Positions 1-11,300 of a stretch of 64,000 bases of DNA are shown here, one piece after another. The number at the start of each line of letters is the position of its first letter. The stretch's first letter is position 1. The translations under genes were made by a program, and so were the position numbers. This stretch comes from Adineta vaga (Eukaryota; Rotifera): positions 1,116,001 to 1,180,000 of the forward strand of contig CP075494.1 in NCBI GenBank assembly GCA_021613535.1, written 5' to 3'. A model generated the notes under the pieces. It was given only the letters and a program-made list of their open reading frames with translations, had not been told where the DNA came from and did no database searches.

Positions 1-793
1 TAAAATGAAATTGTTTCGATTAAAATATAAATATCTAAAACGTAATACATATTAAAAACATACGAACAATTGAACGTCAATATAAATCAATAATTGTTAA
101 ATATATTGTGACAATTTATTAACAGATATTCTGGATAATTTAACATGAAATCGACATAGGATAAATAAAAGATAGTCGCATCTTTAGTTTGATTTTGAGA
201 ATAGATATTCAATGTTTTGCTTATAAATAATTATGAATGAAATTGAAGATAATCAAAACGTTTTATCTAATATTTATTAATTATTCTTTAAGATAAATTT
301 GAATATATGGATCTGATCAATAATAAACGATCCGCACCCAAACTCTCAAAATCTGAGAGATTCTCTCGTGAATACTTTTCTAGATTTTAATTATTATTAA
401 AAATATCCTTGAAAATTACCAGTAATAGTCTTATTAATCATCGCATTTCTTTATATTATTTGTTGATGTTCAGTTCAAATAATGTCTGTATAATTGAGAC
501 TTCCCAATTTGAACGTATTGAAATTATTTCGATAGTTTTGATACAACATAGATTCGGGAAAAAATATCAGCAAATAATCATATTTTCCATCAGAAAATGA
601 AATACTTCTTCTTCCTGCTACATCATTCAAAGTTCATATGGTCTTCATGTAATTCAATTAGAAAAAACACAATCTATTTCTACTTTTATATTCTCACTCA
701 GTACAGTTTGATCAGAGTAGAAACAAGTCAATTGCAGGTATAAGAAAACAATGATTTTACTCTTTCCTAATTTTTATCTATTTTCTATTCTAG
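1..793. other. AT-rich non-coding stretch
   Basis: No convincing coding region is seen. A 63-codon open frame near 409-600 has low complexity and no recognisable motif. The 3' end runs into an acceptor-like ...TTCTAG just before the LRR remnant. Confidence 0.5.
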
Positions 794-1057
794 ACCATTA
801 TCAGAAGGACTTTCGTTTCTTGTCAATGTTCTTACAAATAATAATACGATTATAATAATCTTACTATTGCACATACTGGTATCACAGATGAAGGTATAAA
901 GCATCTCGTTCAAATGATCAAATATGGTCGAGCATTATCCTATCTCTTCTTATCTTATTGTAATTTCTCTCCGACAGGAAAAGAACGACTCAAAACAAAA
1001 ATTTTCATTCGAAATTCTTCAATTTTACAATTGACAATGAAAGATTTGAGAGTATGA
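794..1057 (+). pseudogene. Leucine-rich-repeat protein remnant (C-terminal end)
   Basis: Two overlapping reading frames give the end of an RNI/NLR-type leucine-rich repeat protein. The first reads LSEGLSFLVNVLTNNN from 795. The second reads ITDEGIKHLVQMIK followed by ALSYLFLSYCNFSPTGKERL and stops at TGA 1055-1057. The first frame hits a stop just after the point where the second takes over, so a frameshift near 845-870 separates the two repeats. LRR repeats of this kind (helix, then LxxLxLxxCxF) are common in bdelloid LRR proteins. No start or upstream exons are visible, so this is a broken or partial gene. Confidence 0.5.
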
Positions 1058-1156
1058 ATATCATATGACTAATACGCACTCATATATTCAAGTTCAGAAT
1101 TCGTGCAGTGATGCTAGAGCGGATGAATGTTATTGAGTTTATTTTTATCCTTACAG

Positions 1157-1170
1157 ACACCCACACCCTC
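1157..1170 (-). repeat. Telomere-like G-rich motif (single arm)
   Basis: The plus strand reads ACACCCACACCCTC, the complement of GAGGGTGTGGGTGT. This is the C-rich half of the motif that recurs through the window. No facing arm is visible nearby. Confidence 0.6.
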
Positions 1171-1250
1171 TGATTTCGAATCGCCCAACTTAATACAATA
1201 CCTTTGCGATTAGCACGATCTATTATAGTTGTGTGAAATAGTTGAAAACA

Positions 1251-2399
1251 ATGAGTTCATTAAATGTTTATCTTGTGACTGGTGGTAAGCATTCGTTTTT
1301 CATTTATATTTTAACAAAACTGTACTATTTTTATTTTCGATATTGATAAGGAGCTGGCTTTATCGGAAGTCATCTAATTGATCGTTTAGTTGAACTTAAT
1401 ATTGGTAATGTTATTTTATTGGATAATTTCGATGATTATTAGTCACCTGATCTGAAACGAGCCAATGTTGAATGGCTTCAAGATCGTCATCAAATTCGTG
1501 TACTTGATGGTCGCTTTGCTATTATTCAAGGCAGTATCAATGATAAACAGCTCCTTACGAATATTTTCAATACCTATAATATCACACACATTGCTCATTT
1601 AGCAGTATATATAATTTATTTAACTAAATTTCATCAGTATAATAATATGCTGATCTTTTGATATTAGGCGCGTGCTCGAGTTCGATCATCGTCGTCTGAA
1701 ATAGATTGCTATATGAATGTCAACTGTGTGGGCACACAATTATTGCTCAGCTTCGCTGCATTGCATAATGTTAGATTGTTTGTTTTTGCTTCGACTTCAA
1801 GTGTTTACGGTCAAACAAGTACTGTTCCATTTGTTGAAACTGATTCCTGTGCAAAACCATTGTCACCTTACGCTGCGACAAAGCGATCAGGAGAAATTTT
1901 GGCGCATGTTTATCATAATTTGTATGGCTTAAATGTAACTATACTTCGTCTATTCAATGTCTATGGACCAGGTGGTCGACCTGACATGATGCCATTCAAG
2001 TTAATGCGTGCATGTATCGATCCTACATATGTTGTTGATGTATTTGATAATGGTGAAATCAAACGTGACTGGACATACATAGATGATGTGGTTCAAGCTT
2101 TTATGGCAGCACTCGAAGTACAATTTGGATACGGAATTTTCAATATTGGATGTGGAAATCCAATTGAATTATCCACATTTATTAAATATATCGAAGCATT
2201 ATCCAATAAACATATTGCAAAAAGTTGGATGGAATCATATCGAACAGAACCATCAATAACCTATTGTGACAATTCAAAAGCACGACGAATGTTCACTTTT
2301 TTACCCAAAACAAATGTACTTCATGGATTAGAAATGACTTGGAACTGGTTTCAAAAGTATTATGATCAGAATGATATCGATAATCTGAGTTCTTTATGA
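1251..2399 (+). CDS. NAD-dependent sugar epimerase (UDP-glucuronate 4-epimerase type), with in-frame stop
   Basis: Three exons join in frame: 1251-1284, 1351-1604 and 1668-2399 (GT-AG introns of 66 and 63 nt), giving 340 codons, the normal length of the family. The extended-SDR signatures are present: the Rossmann motif TGGAGFIGS split across intron 1, ASTSSVYG in exon 3, the catalytic YAATK, and GRPDMMPFKL, which is typical of UDP-glucuronate 4-epimerases. The predicted reaction is NAD-dependent C4 epimerisation of a UDP-sugar in the cytosol. Exon 2 has an in-frame TAG at 1440-1442, in DDY*SPDLKRA, where the family has a tyrosine. The gene is therefore either a very young pseudogene or the base is wrong. 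The high similarity to bacterial enzymes suggests old horizontal transfer followed by intron gain; this is inference. Confidence 0.8.
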
Positions 2400-3508
2400 A
2401 CCGAGTCATCAATGGAAATAATTTATGATATTTTTGATTATTGAATTCTTTCTATAATTCTATACTTTTCGAATATTTAGAGTTTGAGAAAATTTAAAAT
2501 AGTATCATATTTATTCCAATAAAATAATCGATCTCATTTAAAAACTCTACCAAGCGATGTTTAGAATTTGTTTATCATATAAAAGAAGATATAAATGTAT
2601 TTGTTGTAGAGAAAATTACAATCCACAGATTTTCTTTCAAAATCTATCAGAATAAAATGAATTTTAATTGGTTCTAGTCAGTAGTATAATACTCGAAAAT
2701 TGAATACAACTATTCAGTTATTCAACGTATAGGAAGACGAGTCATCAGCTTTCGAGTATTACATATGTGTCGTTTTTACGGAAGATTCTGACTACATTTA
2801 CATAAATGTTTTAATCTACATTAGTGCATAATATTTTCAAGTTTCAGAAATTTCCAACTTATATTTGAATAATGGTACTTTCATGACTCAACAAATATTT
2901 TTTCGTAGCTGATTCATTTGGTTCTTTCTCTGATGATATCATGTACGATATGTATATCGTTTGGTTGTACATTCCATTGGTTTTTTTCTTTCTAATTCAT
3001 TGGAATAATCTCAGTTTTTGTGATGGATTCAAATACAGTACACTGTATCGTGATTCTTTATTTTCGTGATATTAAAAAAGATAGGCGAGTAAAAGAAGGG
3101 TCCTATTATAGTGTCATAGCTATGCAAAACGGTTGCATGTCAGATTAACAGTGATATTCTTCTCCTGTTTATTTTGTAGAATTCTTTTTGAAATTCTATA
3201 TTTTATCGGTCCGATGTTTGTTTCTCATGACTGTTTACATTTTTAGTTGAACTCTAGATAATCTATTGGATGGACGACAACAACATGAATATTCTTGTTA
3301 GTATAGGGAATTTGTCCTCTGTTAGTGAGAATAATAGTTTATTGTTCTAAATAGGATAAATTTCATAACTCAAAGAAAAGAAAAAAAAGTATTCTCCGTT
3401 AATGAATCATCCCTATGCTGTGATTAACTGAGAAAAGCCAATGAAAAACACTGAACAATTTTTCTTTTTTAAAAATAAATAATTTATTTTTGGATCATCA
3501 TTAAGAAC
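2400..3508. other. Intergenic, no gene seen
   Basis: AT-rich DNA without an open frame of interest. One 12-bp inverted pair (TAATACTCGAAA at 2687-2698 and its complement at 2750-2761, 51 nt apart) could be a small hairpin element. Confidence 0.5.
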
Positions 3509-5132
3509 ATGAATTTTTCAATAGCTATCAAACAGGTGAGTAATTATTATAGGCAACTAAACTAAATAGGACTATGAGTAGATGAGGGTACAGCATTGAA
3601 TTTCAAACCTTGAATCTGCGATTATATTACTAATTGATTGATTTATAATAAATGTTTTAGCCGTTTGAGAAGATTCATCAATATTTCAACGAGGAACGAC
3701 CGCATTGGTTACATCCACTTGATCGAACTGAACGTAAATTCATCAAAATTACTCGTTCAGCATATGTTCATCACTTCCGTTCATTATGGCTAGCTGATTA
3801 TAAACCTCCATGGTTTTTCGATACAGATTGTGACGAACGACAAATATTAGTAAATGCTGGTCTAATGTATGGCGCAGGTGATTATGTTTTAGTTCCATCG
3901 TTATTATGGTTATGTCAAATCGACCAGGCACGTCTGTCAAATATATCATTATATGAATGTATTCAAGCGACAAACGGCTTTCGGTTCAATCTCTGGTATG
4001 GTCGCATGCATCCAGATTTCATGTCCTTACCTATCTTGCCTAAATCACTCGATGCAACCATTATTCTAAATGAATTAAAAACTGAAAATCATACTAATAT
4101 AAACGACAATATAATCAATGAACTGGATTCAACTAATTCATCTACGACGTCATCATCATCGGTCAAACCTTTATGTACCTTTCTCGATTTAGATCGTCAT
4201 GAAATCGATCATTTAAAAGATGTAGAAACATGCGTAAAAAATGGTTTATTGAAATTGGTAAATGTTCAACATTACAATTGGGACCAGTTCATTCTTTCTT
4301 TCATATTCCACCTCCAGATTCGCCAAAAAGTACACTACATCTACATTTAGTGGCAGGCGAAGAAGTCAAACTCGAACGTAAGCATGTTTTTTTTCGTGTT
4401 CCATTGTCTACTTTGTGTAATGGAGAACAACCTTCTTTCATCGTCGATATAACACGATGGAAAAATGAGCAACGTTCTGAATTAGTAGAATTAACAGAAA
4501 AATTGAGTAACAGTCCTCGTGTTTATGGTATTTCTGGCTGTACTGGATCAGGAAAATCTACACTAGCGAAAGCTATTAGCGAAAAATATAATGCTGAACT
4601 GGTACAACAAGATGATTTTCTGTTACCTGATGATCAACTTCCAAAATTAGCAGAAAACGAACTATCAATTCTTCCAGCTCGTTGGCCACAAAGAAAGAAT
4701 ATCGATCGTAGTCAACCGGCAGCTGTGAATTGGCAAAAATTGATTGATTATGTTCAATTATTGAAAGGTACGACAAGAAAAAGATTCATTTTAATGGAGG
4801 GTAGTCTGCTTTTAGCACAACAGAAAATACGTGATATGTTAGATCGAGTATTGTTTATCGAAGTTCATGAATCAGAGAAAAATATTATTATGCAGCGACG
4901 TATGGCACGTGTTCGACCAGGATGCTCATCCGAAGTACAAATGGGAGTGACAGAAGATGAATATTTACCATATTTTAATTTTGTATGGAATAAATATCAA
5001 TCGTATGGACAATCGTGTTTTCAAGCTTATCATCTCGATTATAAAGTATCAATTGAAGAGGCTTTAACAAAATTAAGTTCATGGTTTGTCGACAATATCA
5101 ATCAGGAACTTACGAAGTGTCAAATTCCTTAA
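3509..5132 (+). CDS. Nicotinamide riboside kinase-like P-loop kinase with N-terminal extension, one frameshift
   Basis: Exon 1 (3509-3535) encodes MNFSIAIKQ. A 125-nt intron (3536-3660, GTGAGT...TTTTAG) follows, then exon 2 runs to the stop at 5132. The C-terminal half has a Walker A loop GCTGSGKST, then QQDDFLLP, ILMEGSLLL and an arginine-rich lid (MQRRMARVRPG). This order matches nicotinamide riboside/uridine kinases, which phosphorylate a riboside with ATP. The N-terminal third (EERPHWLHPLDRTERKF..., FRFNLWYGRMHPDF) is not a domain I recognise. The frame must change near 4229-4240: reading CVKNGLL switches to KKWFIEIGKC if the A6 run had one more A. About 499 residues result if it is intact. 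The exact substrate is inferred from family resemblance only. Confidence 0.65.
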
Positions 5133-5680
5133 TTTTTCAATATAATCAATATTACTTAAAACTATCTCATAAAAATTTACTCTAATTTTATTAATATAAT
5201 TGTAAAAAAGATAATTAAATTTGTGTTTTTGTTTAAACCAGAAACCATCTTTCTATACTATATTAAAATTCAAAATAATCTGGATAAAATCTGAATGTAT
5301 ATATGAGCGAAAGAAGTTTGAAAGTTATCATAACGTCTAAATTATCTTATCAAATTTATTAAAAGCTAAAAGTTAAACTAAAAATCATCGAAAAGTCTAG
5401 CGTTCTTCAAGAAATTATATTATATAACATAAATGAAATAAATGAGAATAACATAAAGAAAGAAATCTTTTCGATCTTCAATAAAACAAAATATCACCAA
5501 GACAGAAATATACAAGATGTAATTGATAAATATATACGTGGAATAAAAATAGAATTAAGGGTGGGTGAGAGTATATTCTTTTGACTCCCACCCACACCCT
5601 CTATTGATGATTATATAAACTACTGCGTGACTCGTAAAAATAAACGTGATTGATTTGATTGAAAAATTCGTTAAATAAAG
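5133..5680. other. Intergenic, no gene seen
   Basis: AT-rich spacer between the kinase-like gene and the arrestin remnant. Its only structured part is the telomere-like inverted repeat at 5559-5601. Confidence 0.5.
5559..5601. repeat. Telomere-like inverted repeat
   Basis: AGGGTGGGTGAGAG is followed after a short AT-rich loop by CTCCCACCCACACCCTC. The two arms are inverted complements with minor mismatches, so the sequence could fold as a hairpin. Confidence 0.7.
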
Positions 5681-6575
5681 ATGGGCAGTGGTGTTAGTTC
5701 TTCAGTTTATGTCGATATCAAAGAAAAAGAAAAATGTTTTTTATGGTGGTGATACTCCTCAAGGAACAATTCGTCTTTGTGTTAACAAAGGAACAATACA
5801 AGTTGGTGAAGTTGGTTATACAGCACTTAGAGGTCATAATAGTAACGAAGGTCGTTCATTTCATCAAACATTTTTAAACGAAATTTATCAATCAAACGAA
5901 GAAATGAATGTTTTTATGCGAGGTGAATATTGTTGGGTATTCGAAATTAAATTACCAGATAATTGTCTTCCATCACTTGGTCAACCACATCTCTATCCAA
6001 ATATTCGATATTATCTTCAAGGAATGATTGGTGGTCATGTTTTTGGACCAGAAAATAAACCACAACAAAGTTTTATTTGTTTCCACATATCAATATATCA
6101 AGTTTTCCAAATGCTTTAAAACGTCTCTTGTTTTGTCAAGGAAATGGAAAAGGTCTTGTTGTTAAAGGATTTATTCAGAAATCTGCATTTGTTCCTGGTG
6201 AAACAATTGAAGGAACAATAAAAATTGAAAATCCTGATTGTATAACAATAAACAAATTAGATATTCGATTTAGCGAGCTCAAATAACTTGTATAAATTTT
6301 AGAAAATATTCAGTAGCAATAGGTATTATGCCTGAAATAACACATTGGAAAGGAACAAATATCATTCAACCAATTCAATTTCTGATTCCATATACGCCGC
6401 TGACACCGTCTTTTTTATTAACCGGTTTTACTGCTGAATCACGTAAGGTAGCCAAGTCTTATTACCAATATATATTGGAACTGTTTCAGATGCGTTTACA
6501 TCGCAACATCCAACTAAACTTTTAGGAACATTGAATTATGAAGAAATCAGTTTCCATGAGAATGATTCATTTTAA
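5681..6575 (+). pseudogene. Arrestin-domain protein, broken
   Basis: Begins with MGSGVSSSVYVDIKEKEK at 5681. One extra T in the T6 run near 5740 throws the frame, after which YGGDTPQGTIRLC continues (arrestin N-domain, beta-sandwich edge). The middle ends HVFGPENKPQQSF at about 6075. The C-domain follows in another frame (KGLVVKGFIQKSAFVPGET, typical of alpha-arrestins) and stops at 6284. A third piece (PEITHWKGTNIIQPIQF) lies at 6331 onward, and the last piece, LGTLNYEEISFHEN, ends at TAA 6573-6575. At least three frame breaks make a working protein unlikely, unless short introns explain some of them. Alpha-arrestins are membrane-receptor trafficking adaptors. Confidence 0.65.
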
Positions 6576-7187
6576 TGAACTAATTTGATACTTTTGCTTT
6601 TTTTTTCATTTATACGTAATAAAACTTTTTAAAATCTTCTCCTTGCTGTATATTTATTCTTAGCGAAATAACAATATCAAGTTTTCGTTTAGTATCTTTC
6701 TTATTTTATAAAATATTCACTGAGGAAAATGAACAATTATCGATCGCAGTCGTCAATTAATGGTTGGTATTCGACAAGATTATAGTGAAAAATATGAGAT
6801 TAAGAAAGATTTACAAAAACTAACAATAATTTATTCTGATATTTCATAGGACTTATTGCTACTAATTTAAACATTTATTTGTTGAAATTACAAATCCAAC
6901 TACATATCATATTCATATGAAGAAATTAAATTATTTTAATTTCTTTGTCAACATTTATTTCCAATGATAATCGAAGATCATTTGCACATTTTGATGGAAA
7001 AATACAATTAATTGTTTTTGACCTTTAATAGAAAATAGAATAAAAACTATATAACGAATTATGTCACAGAATTCTATATTTCAAATATGGTTATTATTGG
7101 CCTATAAGGTCAATTGAATATTAAACCGTTTTTATATAGAGAAAATATATTAATGCCTTTTATCTAATTCGCATGAATAAATATTAA
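6576..7187. other. Intergenic, no gene seen
   Basis: Short unrelated open frames only. IDRSRQLMVGIRQDYSEKYE at about 6740-6845 looks coding-like but matches nothing I recognise; it may be a further scrap of a decayed gene. Confidence 0.35.
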
Positions 7188-7355
7188 TTAAAAGATTTCT
7201 GAAATATTCATTGTACAAGAATCATTGTTAATATACTTCTCTATGGTGTCAATGAGAATTGATGCAACAATACCTACGAGACCAGCTGACAGTCCAGCAC
7301 CAATCAATACTACTTTAACAGCTTGTTTGACGACTGTCACAACCATTTTGAGCAT
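7188..7355 (-). CDS. Possible 55-residue membrane peptide
   Basis: An ATG at 7355 opens a 56-codon frame ending in TAA at 7188. The peptide has a hydrophobic glycine-rich stretch (KVVLIGAGLSAGLVGIVASI) long enough for one membrane helix, with a basic N-terminus (KMVVTVVKQAVK) and a polar tail containing one cysteine. I do not recognise a family. It could be a true small protein, a terminal exon, or a chance frame. It is supported only by its amphipathic and hydrophobic pattern, which is unlike the surrounding AT-rich DNA. Confidence 0.3.
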   Translation of the reverse strand: MLKMVVTVVKQAVKVVLIGAGLSAGLVGIVASILIDTIEKYINNDSCTMNISEIF

Positions 7356-8179
7356 TATCTACTAGTAGAATGTGTACATTATTAATTGCTTTTATCTTTT
7401 TTGTAATAAAAATCAACATTTAAATCCTTTTATTAGTGATGTCATTCGACTTTTTTTTCTTCTATTACATTCTTAACAAAATCCATTCAATATTCTTTTG
7501 TTTTTCTTCCGTATTTATTTTGATGGAGTCTTTGTAACACAAAATGTAAGTTCACAAAGTCTCTTCTATTCCTATTCTGACATACACGCTCAATTTTACG
7601 TTAGAGAATGGCTACATTTAATTTTGAGAGTGTGAATGAGTATTGTGTTTATTTGAAATTTACATCATTATCTAAATCATGTTCTAGCCCTAACTGACAG
7701 GTGAGACTTAATTGATCATAATAACGTATTTAAAAGATATACTTGAAAGGTGATGTGTATCTTTGTCAAAATATTATCTTTAAAACTAACAACTTCAATA
7801 AGAAAACACATACAAGACCTCAAAGATACAATAATGATAAGTATTCACCTATTTTCAAATTCATAAGTTCTATCTATTCTAATACATAGAACTTCCGAAA
7901 CAAAATAACATTATCATTTGATAATTATAATACTTATCTCAATAGTGTAAAAACATGACTTTTCTTCTATGAAACGCATTTATAGAATATATTAATAGTG
8001 TCATTAAAATTTTTAGCCTAAGATGAAAAGTACTTCTTTCTTGTAATCTACTGTTAGTATTAAAAAAAAGAGTCCATCGAGTTTTATTTCCTCATTTCTC
8101 TGAAGAACATAGTTACGTATTATCTATTGACACATCTTGAGACGCATTTTATTACAGTAAAATTTATTCTAACAAAATC
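7356..8179. other. Intergenic, no gene seen
   Basis: AT-rich DNA upstream of the first receptor gene. No structure noted. Confidence 0.5.
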
Positions 8180-9094
8180 ATGTCGAACAACAATTCATTT
8201 TCAATATCCATCGAATTATGGTTTATTCCATTGGATATTTTCATGATTATTTGTCTTATATTTGTTATTATACCAATTCTAATCTTTTTATTTATTATTC
8301 TATTTGATCGAACATGTCATACAATACCTATGATGCTTACTGCTAATTCATGCTTAGCACAATTTCTCTTAGCAAGTAATCTACTTTATATAAATGGATC
8401 AACATTATATAATGATTTATATAAAATTCCATATCAATATTCATATTGTATATTTTCCGGTTATCTAACCTATGTTGCTTGTGCAATACTTAATTATTCA
8501 TTTTTATTACAAGCATTTTATCGATATGTCACAGTTGTTTATCCAACACGTTTTTTTTGGCAAGGAAAAAAAAATCAAATATTTATCATTGGATTAACAT
8601 GGTTATTTACCTTTTTATTTCCATTGATATTTGTTTTTACTGGTCAGATTATTTATAATATTGACAATCAAATCTGTCAAATACCATTTCAACTTTCTAT
8701 TGCAATGTTATTTGCTGCATTTTGCGTTTATATTATTCCTATTGTATTAACTCTGATTATTTATTGGAAATTAGTTCATTATATTCATGAAATGAATCAA
8801 CGTACAATATCTGTCAATAGAATAATTCGTGCAAAACGAGAATTGAAAATGTTTCGTCGTACAATAATACTTTTATTAATCATATTTACTGTCGATTTTC
8901 CCTATGCATTATTTATGTTTATGTCATTTTTTAATCAAGCACCTAAATATCATTTTCGTATTGCTTATGTATTTGTTGAGATTGCCTTGGCATGTGTAAT
9001 GATTGCTTTATTTCAATTTACAGATCCATTGAAAAAATCGATTAAACAAAAATTACATTTACAATCACAGATTGCTATACCGGTATTGACTTGA
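8180..9094 (+). CDS. Rhodopsin-like G-protein-coupled receptor (single exon)
   Basis: 304 residues in one exon. Seven hydrophobic segments are visible, starting with IFMIICLIFVIIPILIFLFI (TM1). The end of TM3 reads FYRYVTVVYP, in the position of the E/DRY box and its following proline. TM4 starts at IFIIGLTWLFTFLFPLIFVF. A basic loop (RAKRELKMFRRTIIL) precedes TM6, as in peptide-type family A receptors, and TM7 ends FQFTDPLKKSIKQKL, where DP replaces the usual NPxxY. It would sit in the plasma membrane; the ligand is unknown. It is one of three such intronless receptors here, consistent with the large orphan receptor expansions of rotifers. Confidence 0.8.
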   Translation: MSNNNSFSISIELWFIPLDIFMIICLIFVIIPILIFLFIILFDRTCHTIPMMLTANSCLAQFLLASNLLYINGSTLYNDLYKIPYQYSYCIFSGYLTYVACAILNYSFLLQAFYRYVTVVYPTRFFWQGKKNQIFIIGLTWLFTFLFPLIFVFTGQIIYNIDNQICQIPFQLSIAMLFAAFCVYIIPIVLTLIIYWKLVHYIHEMNQRTISVNRIIRAKRELKMFRRTIILLLIIFTVDFPYALFMFMSFFNQAPKYHFRIAYVFVEIALACVMIALFQFTDPLKKSIKQKLHLQSQIAIPVLT

Positions 9095-10265
9095 GAAAAC
9101 CGAAACAGTGTTATTTGAATAATTCTTGTGAATGGATCTAAGCACCTTGGCTTTACACTCATTCTCACCAAGACTTTTTTTCCATTTGAAAAGCAACAGT
9201 GTATATAATTGATATATAATTAAAGGCTAATCGTATTTTTCCTTCAGGCCACGATTAATAAAAAGATGTTTGAGTCAAATTTCCTCGCTTATTGTTAAAA
9301 ATAGTTGAAAACTAATTATTTTTAACGATATGATATTACGGTAATTTGCTTTTATAATCAATTATTTAAAAATCTTTTTAGTGTACTCAGAAAGTGAGTA
9401 CACTACTATAACCTGTATGCGTGTCCGTCCGTTCATACGATAACTCTTCACAACTACATTCCATTGAACTGAAACTTTGTGCAGATAATTGTCTCATCAA
9501 TATTTCGGTCGAGAGAAGAAGATGAGAATGATCTCTAAATAAATGGCTGACGTTTGTTTTAAGAACCTTTAGACTGGTCCAGCGTTTTTTCCTTATATTA
9601 TTACACCAGAGGATGCATTTTCCACAGGCTCTCCAAATCTATCCTCATTTTCTGGAACATGTGGATAAGAGTGAACTTCTGGTTCAATTACGTAAAAGTT
9701 ACAATATTAAAATTGACTATGAATTTTCTTATTTCTCGTTTTCCGAACTTATGAGTCATTTAATGAATTATGGTCACTTAGAGGATTTTGTAGAGCAGAT
9801 TCTGAGCTATCGAATGGTACACAATATGATACGTCGTTTTAGAGTGCTCAACTTGGCGCTTCGATATCTCCATTACTAGGTCCATTTAATACCCTGATAT
9901 TTTGGTTTTTGTACATACCTACTATGACCTTTCCAACGACATATCAAACATCGAATTTCCAGAGCTATCTTCGGACAGCTCTGGTAAATTTGGTCCTTGC
10001 TATTAAAAAACGTCTCCTAATAAAAATTATTCGAATTTGTATTTTGATCGAGAAATTTTTATTGAAAATTCTTTTGAAATTAGTAAACTAAGAATAAAAG
10101 TTTTTACACAAAAAGGCTTTCTTAAATTTTATTTTCTCGTTTATTTTTCTTTTTTCAATTTATAAAGAAAATATTTCAAAAAAAGTTTAGTTTTTCTTTT
10201 TAAGAGAAATAAATGCGAGTTCTACATTTTTTTTCTCAACACAATTCAACACTGTTGAGAAAATT
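9095..10265. other. Intergenic with possible mobile-element debris
   Basis: Holds the 11-bp hairpin at 9379-9405. Just after it, a GTCCGTCCGTTCATACGATAAC tract resembles the start of dispersed repeats seen in many animal genomes. An 88-codon frame at 9613-9879 has no recognised motif and I do not call it a gene. Confidence 0.35.
9379..9405. repeat. Perfect 11-bp stem hairpin
   Basis: TAGTGTACTCA, a 5-nt loop GAAAG, then TGAGTACACTA. The arms are perfect. Directly downstream is a GTCCGTCC tract. It may mark the end of a repeat element. Confidence 0.6.
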
Positions 10266-11300
10266 GTTACCATTAAATCCACGAGCCACTAATATACTTT
10301 TCCATTTGATAATAGGGATGCTGTATGATCATATCGTGCAACACTGATATTTCCAGCCATTTTCCATTCTAAAAAAAGCAACGAAAAACTAAAAACTAAT
10401 TTGATTGTATTACAATGAATAATAATAAAATTTAATTTAATTCAACTTACGTTCTGAGTTAATGATCACATCAAATTTTTGAATTCGATTATTTTTTTGA
10501 TCAGAAACAAAAATATTTCCAAAAGTATCAAAATAAATATTTAATGGATAATTTATCACATCCAACTAAACAACGAAAACCATTGGAATTTTGTTGAATA
10601 ATTCTATGATTATAAGAATCAATAATAAATAAAATAACTCCGATAATCTAATGAAATTCCACTTGGACAATTAAGATCAAATGTTTGATTTAAAAGAATT
10701 GTTATTCCAGATGAGTTTTCACATTTAAATATTTGAATTCGGTTATTACCACAATCTACGACAAATAAACCTTGAGTAGTTTCATCAAGAAAAATTCCCC
10801 GAGGATTTCGAAGTGTTGTTGATATTGAATCAGGACTTCCTGTTCCTGCAACAATTAACAAATAATTCCAATCATTAATTAATGATTTACTAATAATTCG
10901 ATGTTGTTCAGATAATGAGCAATAAAGCGTTTTATCATCACTTACAAATGTATCAACAAAAAATTCATCTTGTGTTCTTATAGAAATAAACTTGATACAT
11001 TTGTTAAATTAATCGAAATGTTTTCTATTGAACTCAAATTTCCTTGAAGAAAAACAAGAATTTGTCCATTTGGAATATAAATTGTATTATTTTGATTAAT
11101 AAATAAATAAATCAAATAGATTTTGTCCAATGAGAGTTTCATTATAAATTGTTGTTCCATTTGGATTCTATGTCGAATCAGAATAAAGTATTGGTCGATT
11201 ATAAGAATAACCTTAATTTAGGCAAAAAAACTTATTTTATTAAAATCTCCATGGACATAAAGTAAATGAGGAAGAGGCTCAATCTTCTTTAGAATCCAAT
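10266..11300 (-). pseudogene. Kelch/NHL-repeat protein, broken
   Basis: Read on the minus strand, NHL-type beta-propeller blades are clear. One blade reads NPRGIFLDETTQGLFVVDCGNNRIQIF (10861 downward) and another DTFGNIFVSDQKNNRIQKF (about 10545-10470). After a GTAAG intron, a kelch-like blade follows, MAGNISVARYDHTASLLSNGKV (about 10370-10290), with VLVARGFNGNN in a shifted frame. Upstream pieces NPNGTTIYNETLIGQNLFDLF and NNTIYIPNGQILVF are also frame-shifted, and a TAG sits in place of a tryptophan near 11173. At least three lesions show it is decayed. Secreted NHL-repeat proteins with many blades are abundant in bdelloids; the function is unknown. Confidence 0.6.

Noticed and set aside
409-600. 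63-codon open frame
   Set aside because: Low-complexity Ile/Ser-rich product, no motif, in AT-rich DNA where such frames are expected by chance.
9613-9879. 88-codon open frame
   Set aside because: No recognisable family; neighbouring sequence looks like repeat debris.
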